A stretch of DNA of 64,000 nucleotides from Alcanivorax profundi (GTDB taxonomy: Bacteria; Pseudomonadota; Gammaproteobacteria; Pseudomonadales; Alcanivoracaceae): contig NZ_QYYA01000001.1 of assembly GCF_003597125.1 (NCBI RefSeq), positions 868,001 to 932,000 on the forward strand, written 5' to 3'. The notes beneath the pieces were generated by a model that saw only the letters and a list, made by a program, of their open reading frames with translations, was not told where the DNA came from and ran no database searches. Below, piece by piece: positions 54,812 to 63,986 of this stretch (the stretch's first letter is position 1; each line of letters opens with the position of its first letter). Made by a program: the position numbers and the translations under genes.

Positions 54812-55582
54812 CTAACCTTTGCTTGCTTCGACCAGCTCTTCAATCCGCTCCGCAACCTGGTTCGCATACCGGTAAAACAGATAGGGAACCTTGTTCGAGG
54901 CTTCATCGTTCATTTTCGGAATAGTGCTACGGATAAAGGCCCAACGTTGGTTCACAAAATCCAGAACATCGGACGCCTGAGTGTCAGCAGCATACTGCGT
55001 GTTCAGGGCTTTCAGCCTGTCATCAATGCCCTTGGATTCAATGGCAAAATCCATGGGCTTAAGGCCTGTACCTGTAGGCAAACCAGCTGAAGGAAAGGCC
55101 GCCAATGCGAGATACTCGCTCGCCAATCGTTGCATCGCGACGGACAACTCTGCGATATCAAGATAGGCGCTCGTCTGCTGGTCACGGGTCGACTCGGCCA
55201 GCTCCACCACGTCAAGCGTGGTCGTATTCATCTCACTCATCGCCCCATAATCGGCATAACCCAGTGATGCCAGAGGATTGTCCAGTGCTCGCTCAGAAAG
55301 CGTCGCCCAGGCCTCATTTAGTGCGTTGATGCCAGCCTCATTGCCCGGCTCCGCTTCCTTGACCATTTCATTAAGCCGTTGATCCCCTTCGGCCAGTAAA
55401 ATTCTCAGGGCTTCCCGGTCATCCGGGTTATCGCCTCTAATGGAAAGGAGATGGAATCCCATTCTCGCGCGCCAGGCATCTGCTTCCAGCGTTGCGAGCT
55501 CTCCTGCAGTGACTGCCGCTTCGGCAAGGCTCGCACCGGCCAAAAGGGCTGCTATTGCTGTTATCCGTAACGTCGTTTTCAC
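54812..55582 (-). CDS. Secreted protein of unknown function, paralogue A
   Basis: A 256-residue protein with a signal peptide (cleavage near AEAAV). The mature part is helical, and its core matches the upstream gene (55659-56453) at QRLASEYLALAAFPSAG and FIRSTIPKMND. The GTG start at 55582 lies just after the terminator of the upstream paralogue. No recognised domain. Confidence 0.75.
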   Translation of the reverse strand: MKTTLRITAIAALLAGASLAEAAVTAGELATLEADAWRARMGFHLLSIRGDNPDDREALRILLAEGDQRLNEMVKEAEPGNEAGINALNEAWATLSERALDNPLASLGYADYGAMSEMNTTTLDVVELAESTRDQQTSAYLDIAELSVAMQRLASEYLALAAFPSAGLPTGTGLKPMDFAIESKGIDDRLKALNTQYAADTQASDVLDFVNQRWAFIRSTIPKMNDEASNKVPYLFYRYANQVAERIEELVEASKG

Positions 55583-55610
55583 TTGTCCCTCACTCTTTTT
55601 ACTCCCCACG

Positions 55611-55636
55611 AAAAACCCCCGCATCCGGGCGGGGGT
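55611..55636 (-). terminator. Rho-independent terminator between the secreted paralogues
   Basis: On the minus strand ACCCCCGC pairs with GCGGGGGT (7-8 bp) around a short loop, followed by TTTTT. It lies between the stop of the upstream paralogue (55659) and the GTG start of the downstream one (55582), so the second gene needs readthrough or its own promoter. Confidence 0.85.
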
Positions 55637-55658
55637 CAGTGTCAGACCATGGTGATAA

Positions 55659-56453
55659 TTAATCCACCGGCCCGAAAGTTGGTTTCTCGACTTCTGTCGA
55701 CGCCAGACTGATTGCCTGGTCCATCGTCTCAACCATCTGCCTGGTATAACGATAAATCAGGAAAGGCACCGCGTTTTCGTAGAATTTAACCATCGATTCT
55801 CGAATAAACTGCCATTTCAGACCTACCTGATTGAGCGCGCGCGCCATTGCCTCGTCACCCGAATGCTTGCGTTGGGCTGCTGCGAGCATTTTTTCGAACT
55901 GCGGGACGGCATCTTTGAATTCCAGACGCCCCTCATCAGAGCCCGCGGCCATTCCGCCCGAAGGGTCAGCTGCAAGGTTGAGATACTCAGAAGTCATCCG
56001 CTGTAAATATGCCGCCAATGCAAGCACATCATCATATTGACCACTTTTGGCGTCACCGAAGGCATCCATTCTTTCCACCATAATGGCGGGCAGCTCATTC
56101 ACATCCTGGATGGTGTAAGCATTGGTGAAACCCTGCTCGGCCATGGTGTTGCCGCTGGCGGCATCCTCGTAAATTTTCCAGTCTTTCTCCAAGGCGGCGA
56201 CAAGGTCTCTCTCCTCGCTCCCTTCTGCATCCCCATTCAGAGACGCCAGTGCAGCCTGGGCCCGGGAGATCGAGCGATCGAGGTCTGAAGCATAAGAATC
56301 GCTGCCGGTCATGACGGTCAACATGTGAAAATCGGTACGGACCTGCCACAGGGAAAGTTCGAATTCTTCTAGGTCGGTATTAGTGATGGCTGCCATCCCC
56401 TGAATCGGCAACAGGGCTACCGCCAACAGACTGCCCAGCAATCGCTTAGCCAT
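55659..56453 (-). CDS. Secreted protein of unknown function, paralogue B
   Basis: A 264-residue secreted protein with a signal peptide (1-20, ending QGMAA). Its mature part is largely helical and shares motifs with its downstream tandem partner: QRMTSEYLNLAADPSGG and FIRESMVKFYENAVPFLIYRYTRQ. No catalytic motif is visible. It is first in a two-gene tandem with a strong terminator between. The family is not known to me. Confidence 0.75.
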   Translation of the reverse strand: MAKRLLGSLLAVALLPIQGMAAITNTDLEEFELSLWQVRTDFHMLTVMTGSDSYASDLDRSISRAQAALASLNGDAEGSEERDLVAALEKDWKIYEDAASGNTMAEQGFTNAYTIQDVNELPAIMVERMDAFGDAKSGQYDDVLALAAYLQRMTSEYLNLAADPSGGMAAGSDEGRLEFKDAVPQFEKMLAAAQRKHSGDEAMARALNQVGLKWQFIRESMVKFYENAVPFLIYRYTRQMVETMDQAISLASTEVEKPTFGPVD

Positions 56454-56560
56454 AAGTTCTCCCTTTCTGATCTCGCTATTCTATTCTTTTGTTATACGGA
56501 GCCGCCCCATCTGGCCCCAATTCAGTAAACAGTATCACACTTATTATGAGAAATAGGAGT

Positions 56561-57154
56561 CTAGTGGTATTGCTGGCCGACGGGCAGACGCGGGATTGAT
56601 CCCAACGGCAACCGCTCAAGCGCCCCAGCGATCCAGTCAGGTTGCCACCACTGTAAAAACACCAGCGCGGTAAGGAAGGTCAATACCAGTACATTCCACA
56701 CCCAAAAGAGACCGCCAAAAACCTTTACCAGCGCCCCGGGGGGCGGGTTCGGAGTGCCATAGCGGTTCATCATGCTGCTGCCATCAGCAAGGTAGAGATA
56801 GAGCTGAAATGGCAGATTTATCCCTGGAACCAGTACCAACAGAGTCCACCAGCCGCTTCTTTCGATGTCATGAAGGCGCCTTACCATCAGGCCTGTCAGA
56901 TAGACAATCGCCAGCAGAGCAACGACTCCTGTCACCAGGTATCCAAGCCATGCCGGGACGGCGGGAGACGCCGATACCACCCAGGAAAGCGCCATCAACA
57001 ATATCGCAATCAGACTGGAGCAAAACTGGTAGCAGGCGTACCGCAGCCGGCCCAACCGTTGCGTCAGGCTAAGCGGTGAGATCGGCTCATAGACGATGGT
57101 GCCTTTGCCAAGATATCCCGGTTTGATCTCCGGGCCTTTGTACAGGTTATCCAT
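56561..57154 (-). CDS. DUF805-family inner-membrane protein
   Basis: A 197-residue membrane protein with about four helices. The N-terminal SLTQRLGRLRYACYQFC motif and internal VRRLHDIERSGWW are diagnostic of DUF805, a small membrane family of unknown role. It precedes the DUF1232/ParA genes on the same strand. Confidence 0.88.
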   Translation of the reverse strand: MDNLYKGPEIKPGYLGKGTIVYEPISPLSLTQRLGRLRYACYQFCSSLIAILLMALSWVVSASPAVPAWLGYLVTGVVALLAIVYLTGLMVRRLHDIERSGWWTLLVLVPGINLPFQLYLYLADGSSMMNRYGTPNPPPGALVKVFGGLFWVWNVLVLTFLTALVFLQWWQPDWIAGALERLPLGSIPRLPVGQQYH

Positions 57155-57163
57155 GACGGATCG

Positions 57164-57544
57164 TTAACCCTCCTCCTGCCCGGACCGCCACTGGCGGTAT
57201 TGTTCGATATCTCCACGACATTGCGTCCCGGCCCGCGCCAGAACACCCGCATCATCCAGTAGTCCCAGTGCGATAATGGGATCCGGTATGGCATCAAGCG
57301 GAATCAGGAAATACACCAGGGCCGCAGCCAGACTCACCAGCGTTGACCAGGGCACCTGACGATAGCGGCCGGTGGCCCAGTCGTACAGCATGACAGCGAA
57401 AAGCCGCACATCGTCGGCCGCATCGCCAAGACGCGCCTTGAGTGTGTCGCCCCGTTGCAGCGCCAGGCGAGCCAGCCAGCGAGTGGCCGATACCGACCGC
57501 AGAATCCGTTCTGCGCGGCGCCGTGCGAAGGAAAGGTCAGCCAT
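57164..57544 (-). CDS. YkvA (DUF1232) family protein
   Basis: A 126-residue protein with a DUF1232 hydrophobic helical region (LFAVMLYDWATGRY... VSLAAALVYFLIPLDAIPD, about 45-90), the ALVYFLIPLDAIPD segment being diagnostic. Its gene overlaps the parA stop by 8 bp, so the two are probably co-translated. Function unknown. Confidence 0.88.
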   Translation of the reverse strand: MADLSFARRRAERILRSVSATRWLARLALQRGDTLKARLGDAADDVRLFAVMLYDWATGRYRQVPWSTLVSLAAALVYFLIPLDAIPDPIIALGLLDDAGVLARAGTQCRGDIEQYRQWRSGQEEG

Positions 57545-58316
57545 TGAGCTCGTGGAACAGAGCGCGATACTCCTCGGTGAGTTTGTGCTTGGGCTGCAAA
57601 TTCACCAGCGGAGTGGCCCGCTCATGGGACTCGCGCATCACCACACTGGAAGACAGCTTGTTTTCGAGAATCGGCAAGCCCTCTTCCTGCAACGACGCAA
57701 CCAGTTCCTGGGGCAACCGGGCCCGAGGCTGGAACTGGTTGACGACGATACCCTCAACCTGAAGCTCATCATTATGGTCTTCCCGGGCCTCCTGGATGTT
57801 TTCCAGCAGCGTATAAAGCGCCTTGCGGGAGAACGCATCACAGTCAAACGGAATCAGAACCTTGTCCGCGGCAATCAGGGCCGAGAGCGTGTAGAAGTTA
57901 TAGGCTGGCGGGGTATCCACAAAGATGTTGTCAAAATCACGGGACAAGGTTTTCAGCAACCCCCGGAGTTTGTAGATCTTGTGCTTGGACTCGAGCATGT
58001 GCTCGATTTCGCCAAGTTCGCCGTTGGAGGGCAGGACGAACAGGTTCTCGAACGGAGTGGCGTGAACATAATCGCGTGGGTCTTTTTCTTTCAGGCGAAA
58101 CGACAGCGTCTGGCCGAAGAAGGTGCCGATGTTAGGCTTGGGGCCTTCTCCGCCACTGTAGGCCTCCATCCCCAACAGGTACTGACTGGCATTACACTGG
58201 GGATCGAGATCAACAACCAGGGTGCGGTTCCCCTCCGCAGCACTGATCGCGGCCAGATTGACGGTAATACTGGATTTCCCCACTCCGCCCTTCTGGTTAA
58301 ACACCACACGACGCAT
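57537..58316 (-). CDS. ParA-family ATPase
   Basis: A 259-residue deviant Walker-A ATPase: the KGGVGKSS box near the N-terminus (8-16), Walker B and the DLDPQCNASQYLLG motif. Such orphan ParA/MinD-like proteins position proteins or DNA. The start has AAGGAG upstream. No ParB partner is adjacent. It overlaps the DUF1232 gene and faces the P450 across a 323-bp gap. Confidence 0.88.
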   Translation of the reverse strand: MRRVVFNQKGGVGKSSITVNLAAISAAEGNRTLVVDLDPQCNASQYLLGMEAYSGGEGPKPNIGTFFGQTLSFRLKEKDPRDYVHATPFENLFVLPSNGELGEIEHMLESKHKIYKLRGLLKTLSRDFDNIFVDTPPAYNFYTLSALIAADKVLIPFDCDAFSRKALYTLLENIQEAREDHNDELQVEGIVVNQFQPRARLPQELVASLQEEGLPILENKLSSSVVMRESHERATPLVNLQPKHKLTEEYRALFHELNG

Positions 58317-58639
58317 TCCTTGTTCTCCTTAAACTGCCGGATATTGGCCAGCCGTGGCTGACAAGCTTTGAGCCGAATCATACACAGCTACCGGCAAGCC
58401 TCACAGTGCTGAACTGCCGCGGTTATCCAGTCACTGCAGTCTTCCACAGATACTGTGGATAACTCATTGGAAAACGCCGGGAGAAAGCGCTACAGGCCCG
58501 ATAGCTACCCCTTTATTCCAGTCGTGATCAAAATTGCATCAGCACAAGCTAAACACGAGACGAAAATCTATATAGCACTCTTGTCCAAGGCGATCACGGA
58601 GATACATAGTAAACACAATGTTGAGACTGGAGTGCCATC
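58317..58639. other. 323-bp divergent intergenic region with a DnaA-box-like palindrome
   Basis: It lies between parA (minus) and the P450 (plus). Inside is the palindrome at 58443-58459 and a perfect DnaA-box match. I see no other gene. Confidence 0.5.
58443..58459. promoter_or_regulatory. TCCACAG-ATA-CTGTGGA palindrome overlapping a DnaA box
   Basis: A perfect 17-bp inverted repeat (58443-58459). The sequence TGTGGATAA at 58454-58462 matches the DnaA box consensus (TTATCCACA on the other strand); TTATCCAGT at about 58422 is a partial match. It could be an operator shared by the divergent genes or a DnaA-responsive site. Confidence 0.4.
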
Positions 58640-59983
58640 ATGAGCCAGCCGTTTTGCACGGTTCCTGCTGACAGCAATCTGAAAGCGATTCAGGGCGACC
58701 GGGGCCTGCCCCTGATTGGGATGACCCTGTCATTCATGAAAGACCCAATCAATCTAATGCGCAAGCGTTACGACCGCTATGGCCCGATTTCCTGGGCCAG
58801 TGTCTTTGGCATGCGCATGGTTCACATGGTGGGCCCTGACGCCAACCAGTTTGTGATGCTTAACCGCGGAGACCTGTTCTCTAACCATCAGGGTTGGGAC
58901 TATTTCATTGGCAAGTTTTTCCACCGCGGCATCATGCTGCTGGATTTCGAGGAACATCGCTGGCACCGCAAAATCATGCAGCAGGCATTTAACCGCGATG
59001 TCCTGCGGGGCTATCTCCAGCGCATGGGCCCGCATATTACCCAGGGCATTGAACACTGGGACCAGATACCTGATTTCCTGGTCTTCAATGCCATCAAACA
59101 GCTGACACTGGATCTCGCCACCGACGTCTTCATGGGCTACGAACTGGGCCCGGAAAGCAAAGCCATCAACCAGGCATTTATTGATACGGTACGTGCCGGC
59201 ACCGCGCTGGTTCGCACGAATGTTCCCGGTGGTCGTTGGGCGAAAGGCCTCAGGGGGCGCAAGGTGCTGGAACGCTTTTTCCGCAAGGAATTGCCAGCGA
59301 AACGGGCAAGTCAGGAATCCGATTTGTTCAGTGTGTTGTGCCATGCAAAAACAGAAGATGGAGACCAGTTCAGCGACGACGATGTGGTCAATCACATGAT
59401 CTTCCTGATGATGGCCGCCCACGACACGACCACCATCACGCTGTCCACCCTCTTCTATTATCTGGCCAAGAATCCACAGTGGCAGCAGCGCTTGCGGGAA
59501 GAAAGTCAGACCCTGAACAAGACCTGCATCGACTATGATGATCTGGCCAAACTGGAGGGGATTGGCCTGGCCATGAAAGAGGCCTTGAGACTATGCGCCC
59601 CGGTCCCCTCATTGCCACGCAAAACCGTCAGAGATGCCGAATTCAACGGCTACTTTATCCCCAAGGGCACCTTTATCAGCGTCAGCCCATTCTTTACCCA
59701 CTATATGGAAGAGTTCTGGCCGGAACCGGAAACCTTTGACCCAGAGCGGTTCAGCGAAGCACGCAGGGAAGACAAGATCCATCCTTATGCCTGGGTGCCG
59801 TTTGGCGGCGGGGCTCACAAATGCATTGGTCTGCACTTCGCCGAGATGCAGGTCAAAGCGATACTCCATCAAGTATTACTGAATTATCGCTGGAGCGTGC
59901 CGGACAGTTATGAAATGCCGCTGGATACGACCAGCCTGCCCGTACCTGGGGACGGCCTGCCGGTTACATTGCAGCGGCTCTAA
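58640..59983 (+). CDS. Cytochrome P450
   Basis: A 447-residue soluble class P450. The heme Cys395 sits in FGGGAHKCIG, the I-helix is AAHDTTT (259-265; the usual (A/G)GxDT with A for G), and the EALR K-helix motif is present. The proline-rich N-terminal half and PERF motif (DPERFSE) look normal. It does not show the distinctive motifs I associate with CYP153 alkane hydroxylases and looks more like the CYP51/CYP26-related class. Start ATG at 58640 with GGAG upstream. No ferredoxin or reductase gene lies beside it. Confidence 0.9.
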   Translation: MSQPFCTVPADSNLKAIQGDRGLPLIGMTLSFMKDPINLMRKRYDRYGPISWASVFGMRMVHMVGPDANQFVMLNRGDLFSNHQGWDYFIGKFFHRGIMLLDFEEHRWHRKIMQQAFNRDVLRGYLQRMGPHITQGIEHWDQIPDFLVFNAIKQLTLDLATDVFMGYELGPESKAINQAFIDTVRAGTALVRTNVPGGRWAKGLRGRKVLERFFRKELPAKRASQESDLFSVLCHAKTEDGDQFSDDDVVNHMIFLMMAAHDTTTITLSTLFYYLAKNPQWQQRLREESQTLNKTCIDYDDLAKLEGIGLAMKEALRLCAPVPSLPRKTVRDAEFNGYFIPKGTFISVSPFFTHYMEEFWPEPETFDPERFSEARREDKIHPYAWVPFGGGAHKCIGLHFAEMQVKAILHQVLLNYRWSVPDSYEMPLDTTSLPVPGDGLPVTLQRL

Positions 59984-60052
59984 GCCAGCAGGCTGGCTCC
60001 CAGAGCCGCTTCGTTGCCAGGGAGGGAAAAGCTGCGGCACGGAGCTGACTCT

Positions 60053-60077
60053 GTGGGAGCTTGCCCGCAAGCGATAA
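60053..60077. repeat. REP-type palindrome
   Basis: GTGGGAGCTTGCCCGCAAGCGATA-like sequence with a GCTTGC/GCAAGC hairpin, typical of Pseudomonas-style REP units. It lies between the P450 and gor. Confidence 0.7.
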
Positions 60078-60101
60078 GGCAGCAGTCGATTCCAGCCACA
60101 A

Positions 60102-61466
60102 TCAACGTGTAATGCGCTCGCCCTGGCGCATCGTGACGAGTTCTTCGGCAGCCGTTGGATGGATCCCCACGGTGGCATCAAAATCTGCCTTGGTGGCGCC
60201 CATCTTGATCGCCACTGCGAACCCCTGGGTAATCTCGGCGGCATCCTCGCCGGCCATGTGCAAACCCAGAACCCTGTCTGTCTCATCATCGACAATCAGC
60301 TTGATGAAACTCCGTTCCTGCAGCTCGCCAAGGGTATAGCGCATGGGGCGAAACTGGCTTTTATAGACTCGGACCGCCCCACAAGACTCTAGCGCCTGCT
60401 GCTCGGTCAGGCCGACAGTACCAATGTTGGGATGACTGAACACTGCCGTCGCAATATGTTCGTAATTCATGGCCTCATCTGGCTTGTTCTGGCCGAACAG
60501 GTGTGCGGCCAGCCACATGCCTTCAGCCAGGGCGACCGGGGTCAACTGTACGCGGTCAATCACATCGCCCAACGCATACAGCCCGGTGTTGCTGGTCTGA
60601 AAATGCTCATCGACCTTGATAGCCCCACGCTCATTGAGCGCAGGCGCTGCCCCTTCTGCAAACAGACCGTCCAATAAGGGAACACGGCCAGTGGCATAGA
60701 ACACCTCATCGAACTCCTCTTCACCTCCATCCTGGAAGTGAAGTTGTTTACGGCCTTCGGCTTCGGTGATTTTGGCCACATCGGCATTGAACTTCAGCGT
60801 GATACCCTGCGCCGTCATCTGCGCTGCCACAAAAGCCCGAATATCCTCATCAAACCCCCGCAAGAACAACTCCTTGCGATAGACCTGCGTGACCTCACAG
60901 CCCAGCCCATGCAGAATGCCGGCGAACTCAGTTGCGATATAGCCGCCCCCCACAACCGCCACCCGTTCGGGTAATTCAGAGAGATAAAACAAGTCGTCTG
61001 AAATTCGAACATGTTCCTTGCCCGGGAAATCCGGTACAAACGGCTTACCGCCAACAGCGACCAATACATGCCTGGCCGTGAGAACCTGATCTCCCACCGA
61101 GACCCTGCCCTCGCCCAGAACCGTGCCATGGCCCTGAAAAATGGTGACGCCCGCCTGGTCGAGAATACGCTGGTAAATGCCGTTCAAGCGCTCGATTTCC
61201 CGGCTCTTGTTGTCCCTGAGAGTCGCCCAGTCGAACGACCAGCCATCAACCTGATAGCCATAATCGCTCGCCAGTGAGAATTCCTGGGGGAAATGTGCGC
61301 CATAGGAAAACAGTTTTTTGGGGACGCAACCCACATTGACGCAGGTCCCACCAAAAAAACGCTCTTCGATGATTGCCACGCTGGCGCCATGGCTCGCGGC
61401 CATACGCGCAGCACGGACGCCGCCGGAACCGGCACCAATTACCACCAGATCAAACTCGGTTTTCAC
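60102..61466 (-). CDS. gor: Glutathione-disulfide reductase
   Basis: A 454-residue pyridine-nucleotide disulfide oxidoreductase. FAD-binding GAGSGG near the N-terminus, redox-active CVNVGC (Cys42 and Cys47), an NADPH-type Arg pair after the GGGYIATEFAGILHGLG Rossmann fold, and the C-terminal His in GIHPTAAEELV. The GTG start has AGGAG upstream. It reduces GSSG with NADPH. Confidence 0.92.
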   Translation of the reverse strand: MKTEFDLVVIGAGSGGVRAARMAASHGASVAIIEERFFGGTCVNVGCVPKKLFSYGAHFPQEFSLASDYGYQVDGWSFDWATLRDNKSREIERLNGIYQRILDQAGVTIFQGHGTVLGEGRVSVGDQVLTARHVLVAVGGKPFVPDFPGKEHVRISDDLFYLSELPERVAVVGGGYIATEFAGILHGLGCEVTQVYRKELFLRGFDEDIRAFVAAQMTAQGITLKFNADVAKITEAEGRKQLHFQDGGEEEFDEVFYATGRVPLLDGLFAEGAAPALNERGAIKVDEHFQTSNTGLYALGDVIDRVQLTPVALAEGMWLAAHLFGQNKPDEAMNYEHIATAVFSHPNIGTVGLTEQQALESCGAVRVYKSQFRPMRYTLGELQERSFIKLIVDDETDRVLGLHMAGEDAAEITQGFAVAIKMGATKADFDATVGIHPTAAEELVTMRQGERITR

Positions 61467-61541
61467 TGCTTACTCCTCGCAAATAGGGAATGTCAGGCAA
61501 CGTTTTAGCTTTAGCGTTCTGATGCTCCGAACAGGGACTTG

Positions 61542-63110
61542 TTACGATTTCCGGGCCTGCCACCTTACCAGTGTTGGTTGCTCACTGGGTCGCCCGGAAG
61601 CCAGATACTCTCCTGTAGCCACTTGGGGCCACAAATAATCCAGTGGAATGGATTCGCCGTTACTGCTGAGCATCCTGGCATGATGACGGCGCAATTCCCG
61701 CGGCTCACTGACGCCACAGGAATGGGCGATGGTTTCCACCTCTTTGACGAGATTGTCGTGGAAGTACGCCACCCTCTGTGATTTCTCTTCCGGAACCAGG
61801 CCACGCTGCAAACGGGGGTTATGAGTTGTCACGCCAGTCGGGCAGGTATTGCGGTTGCACTGCAGCGCCTGAATACAGCCCAGAGCGAACATGTAGCCAC
61901 GGGCGGACACACAGAAATCCGCTCCGACCGCAATAGCCCAGGCCACCATGCTGGGATTAATTAATTTGCCAGAGGCGATGATCCTGATCCTGTCGGTCAG
62001 GCCGTAGCCATCCCGTAAGTCCACCAGCAGGGGCAATGACTCAGCCAAATACAGCCCAACATCATCCATTAATGACATGGGGGCGGCGCCGGTACCGCCG
62101 TCACCACTGTCCACAGTGATAAAATCCGGGGCGGATTCGTGTCCGCGCTCGTGGATCGCCAGAAACAGGTCTTCAAGCCAACGGGCCGACCCGATCACAC
62201 ACTTGATACCGGTGGGCTTGCCCGTGACCTTACGGACATGGGAAATCATGTTAAGCAGACTGTCCGCGTCCTGGATGTCCGGCTGTCCGTTTGGGCTGAT
62301 GGAGGATTCTCCGACGGGAATGCCTCTTATCCTGCCAATTTCCTCTGTGACCTTTGCCGCAGGCAAAATCCCGCCTTTGCCGGGTTTTGCCCCTTGGCTG
62401 AGCTTGATTTCGAACATTTTTACCTGGCTGTGTGCTGCAATGTTCGCCAGTTTCTCGTCATCGAGGTTGCCCTCACCGTCCCGCACACCGTATCGGGCAG
62501 TCCCGATCTGAAATACCACATCACCGCCACCGTCCAGATGATAGGGGGACAGGCCGCCTTCCCCTGTATTCATCCAGCAATTGGCCATGGAGGCCCCTTT
62601 CGACAAGGCCTGAACTGCCGGCCGGGACAACGCGCCATAGCTCATACCTGAGATATTAAAAATGCTGTGAGCAACGTAGGGTTGATCACAGTGAGGACCG
62701 ATCATGAGCGGGAGGGTTTTGGCGGCATTCTTCTCCAACGTCGGGTACGGGCAATTCATGAAGATCACCCGCCCGGCGCCGATCTGCTTGGTCGAACCGA
62801 ATGCCGAGGTATTACCCAGATTTTTGGCAGCACGGTATACCCAACTGCGTTGCGCCCGGTTGAATGGCAGCTCTTCCCGATCCATGGCAAAAAAGTACTG
62901 GCGGAAGAACTCTCCGAGATGCTCGAAAAAGTACCGAAAGCGGCCGATCAAGGGGAAATTTCGGCGAATGGCATGGGCTTTCTGGAAGAACCGGTCTTGT
63001 ACCCACAGGGCTAATGCGACCAGAATCAGTAGCATTAAAAGGGCAAGAAAGCCCAGCTCCAGCCAGGCAATCATACTGCTCAACCAGGGTTGTAGGCGTT
63101 CCGGGAACAT
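61542..63110 (-). CDS. Membrane-anchored FMN-binding glutamate-synthase-like protein
   Basis: A 522-residue protein with one N-terminal transmembrane helix (about 12-35, AWLELGFLALLMLLILVAL), then a GltB-type FMN/alpha-beta barrel. It has the ISGMSYGALSRPAVQALSKGA-type glutamate synthase motif, DSGDGGTGAAP and the KLINPSMVAWAIAVGADFCVSARGYMFALGCIQALQCNRNTCPTGV stretch with Cys residues. The full GltB amidotransferase and GltD partner are absent. It starts at ATG 63110 with AGGAG upstream. Its substrate is unknown. Confidence 0.88.
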   Translation of the reverse strand: MFPERLQPWLSSMIAWLELGFLALLMLLILVALALWVQDRFFQKAHAIRRNFPLIGRFRYFFEHLGEFFRQYFFAMDREELPFNRAQRSWVYRAAKNLGNTSAFGSTKQIGAGRVIFMNCPYPTLEKNAAKTLPLMIGPHCDQPYVAHSIFNISGMSYGALSRPAVQALSKGASMANCWMNTGEGGLSPYHLDGGGDVVFQIGTARYGVRDGEGNLDDEKLANIAAHSQVKMFEIKLSQGAKPGKGGILPAAKVTEEIGRIRGIPVGESSISPNGQPDIQDADSLLNMISHVRKVTGKPTGIKCVIGSARWLEDLFLAIHERGHESAPDFITVDSGDGGTGAAPMSLMDDVGLYLAESLPLLVDLRDGYGLTDRIRIIASGKLINPSMVAWAIAVGADFCVSARGYMFALGCIQALQCNRNTCPTGVTTHNPRLQRGLVPEEKSQRVAYFHDNLVKEVETIAHSCGVSEPRELRRHHARMLSSNGESIPLDYLWPQVATGEYLASGRPSEQPTLVRWQARKS

Positions 63111-63347
63111 ACTTTCTCCTTGTGACCTGCCCGGCACTTTGACCAGATAGGCTATTGGGCCTTCGATCAGTGGGTAGTATGATGGTTGTTAGCGTCCACG
63201 TTAAACCCGCGATATCGCCACTTCATCGGTGAGTACTCGGCCACTATAAACGACGACGCTAACATGGGGGCAAGCGTTAGCCTTTGGCTACGCAAATAAT
63301 AAATACCGGAGCAGCACAAACTGCTACCAAGGGTACTGGCCATAACA

Positions 63348-63986
63348 ATGAACAATTACGTCCTGATGGCCCTGTGTATCAGTGGCCTTATCGGATTGTC
63401 AGGAGCGGCCACTGCGGGGAACATTTACAAGTACCGCGCAGCGGATGGCACCATATTATTCACTGATCAGCCCCAGGAGCGGGTTGGCAGTGACCATACC
63501 CTGTTGTCTGTACGAAAGGGATGGAGCTACCAGACCCGCGCGCTGAGCGATGCTGAGCGTGACCGCTACGATACCGTTATTACCCTCGCAGCCAGCCGGT
63601 ACGGGGTTGAACCCGGCCTGATCAAGGCTGTAATTCACGCTGAATCCCTGTTTAACCCGAATGCTGTGTCCCGTGTGGGCGCCCAGGGCCTGATGCAACT
63701 CATGCCGGAAACGGCCAACTACCTTGAAGTCACCAACCCCTTCGATGCCCGTCAGAATATCCTTGGTGGCACCCGCTTTCTTGCCTACCTGAAAGGCAAA
63801 TTTACCGACCTTGACCATATTCTTGCCGCATACAATGCGGGCGAAGGCAATGTGCGTCGTTATGGTGGCATCCCCCCGTTCAAGGAAACCCAGGCTTATG
63901 TTCGTAAGGTGAAACAGCTGAAAAGCCGTTATGCCCCGCACTTCCTGGCGGGCATGGGGGAAGAGGAGGTCTTCGCGGCGAGATAG
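63348..63986 (+). CDS. Lytic transglycosylase (SLT domain)
   Basis: A 212-residue secreted muramidase. A signal peptide (1-24) precedes a DUF4124 domain (NIYKYRAADGTILFTDQPQ, about 25-60). The C-terminal SLT lysozyme-like domain has the catalytic Glu99 in KAVIHAESLFNP, then VSRVGAQGLMQLMP and ILAAYNAGEGNVRRYGG. It cleaves peptidoglycan in the periplasm. Confidence 0.94.
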   Translation: MNNYVLMALCISGLIGLSGAATAGNIYKYRAADGTILFTDQPQERVGSDHTLLSVRKGWSYQTRALSDAERDRYDTVITLAASRYGVEPGLIKAVIHAESLFNPNAVSRVGAQGLMQLMPETANYLEVTNPFDARQNILGGTRFLAYLKGKFTDLDHILAAYNAGEGNVRRYGGIPPFKETQAYVRKVKQLKSRYAPHFLAGMGEEEVFAAR

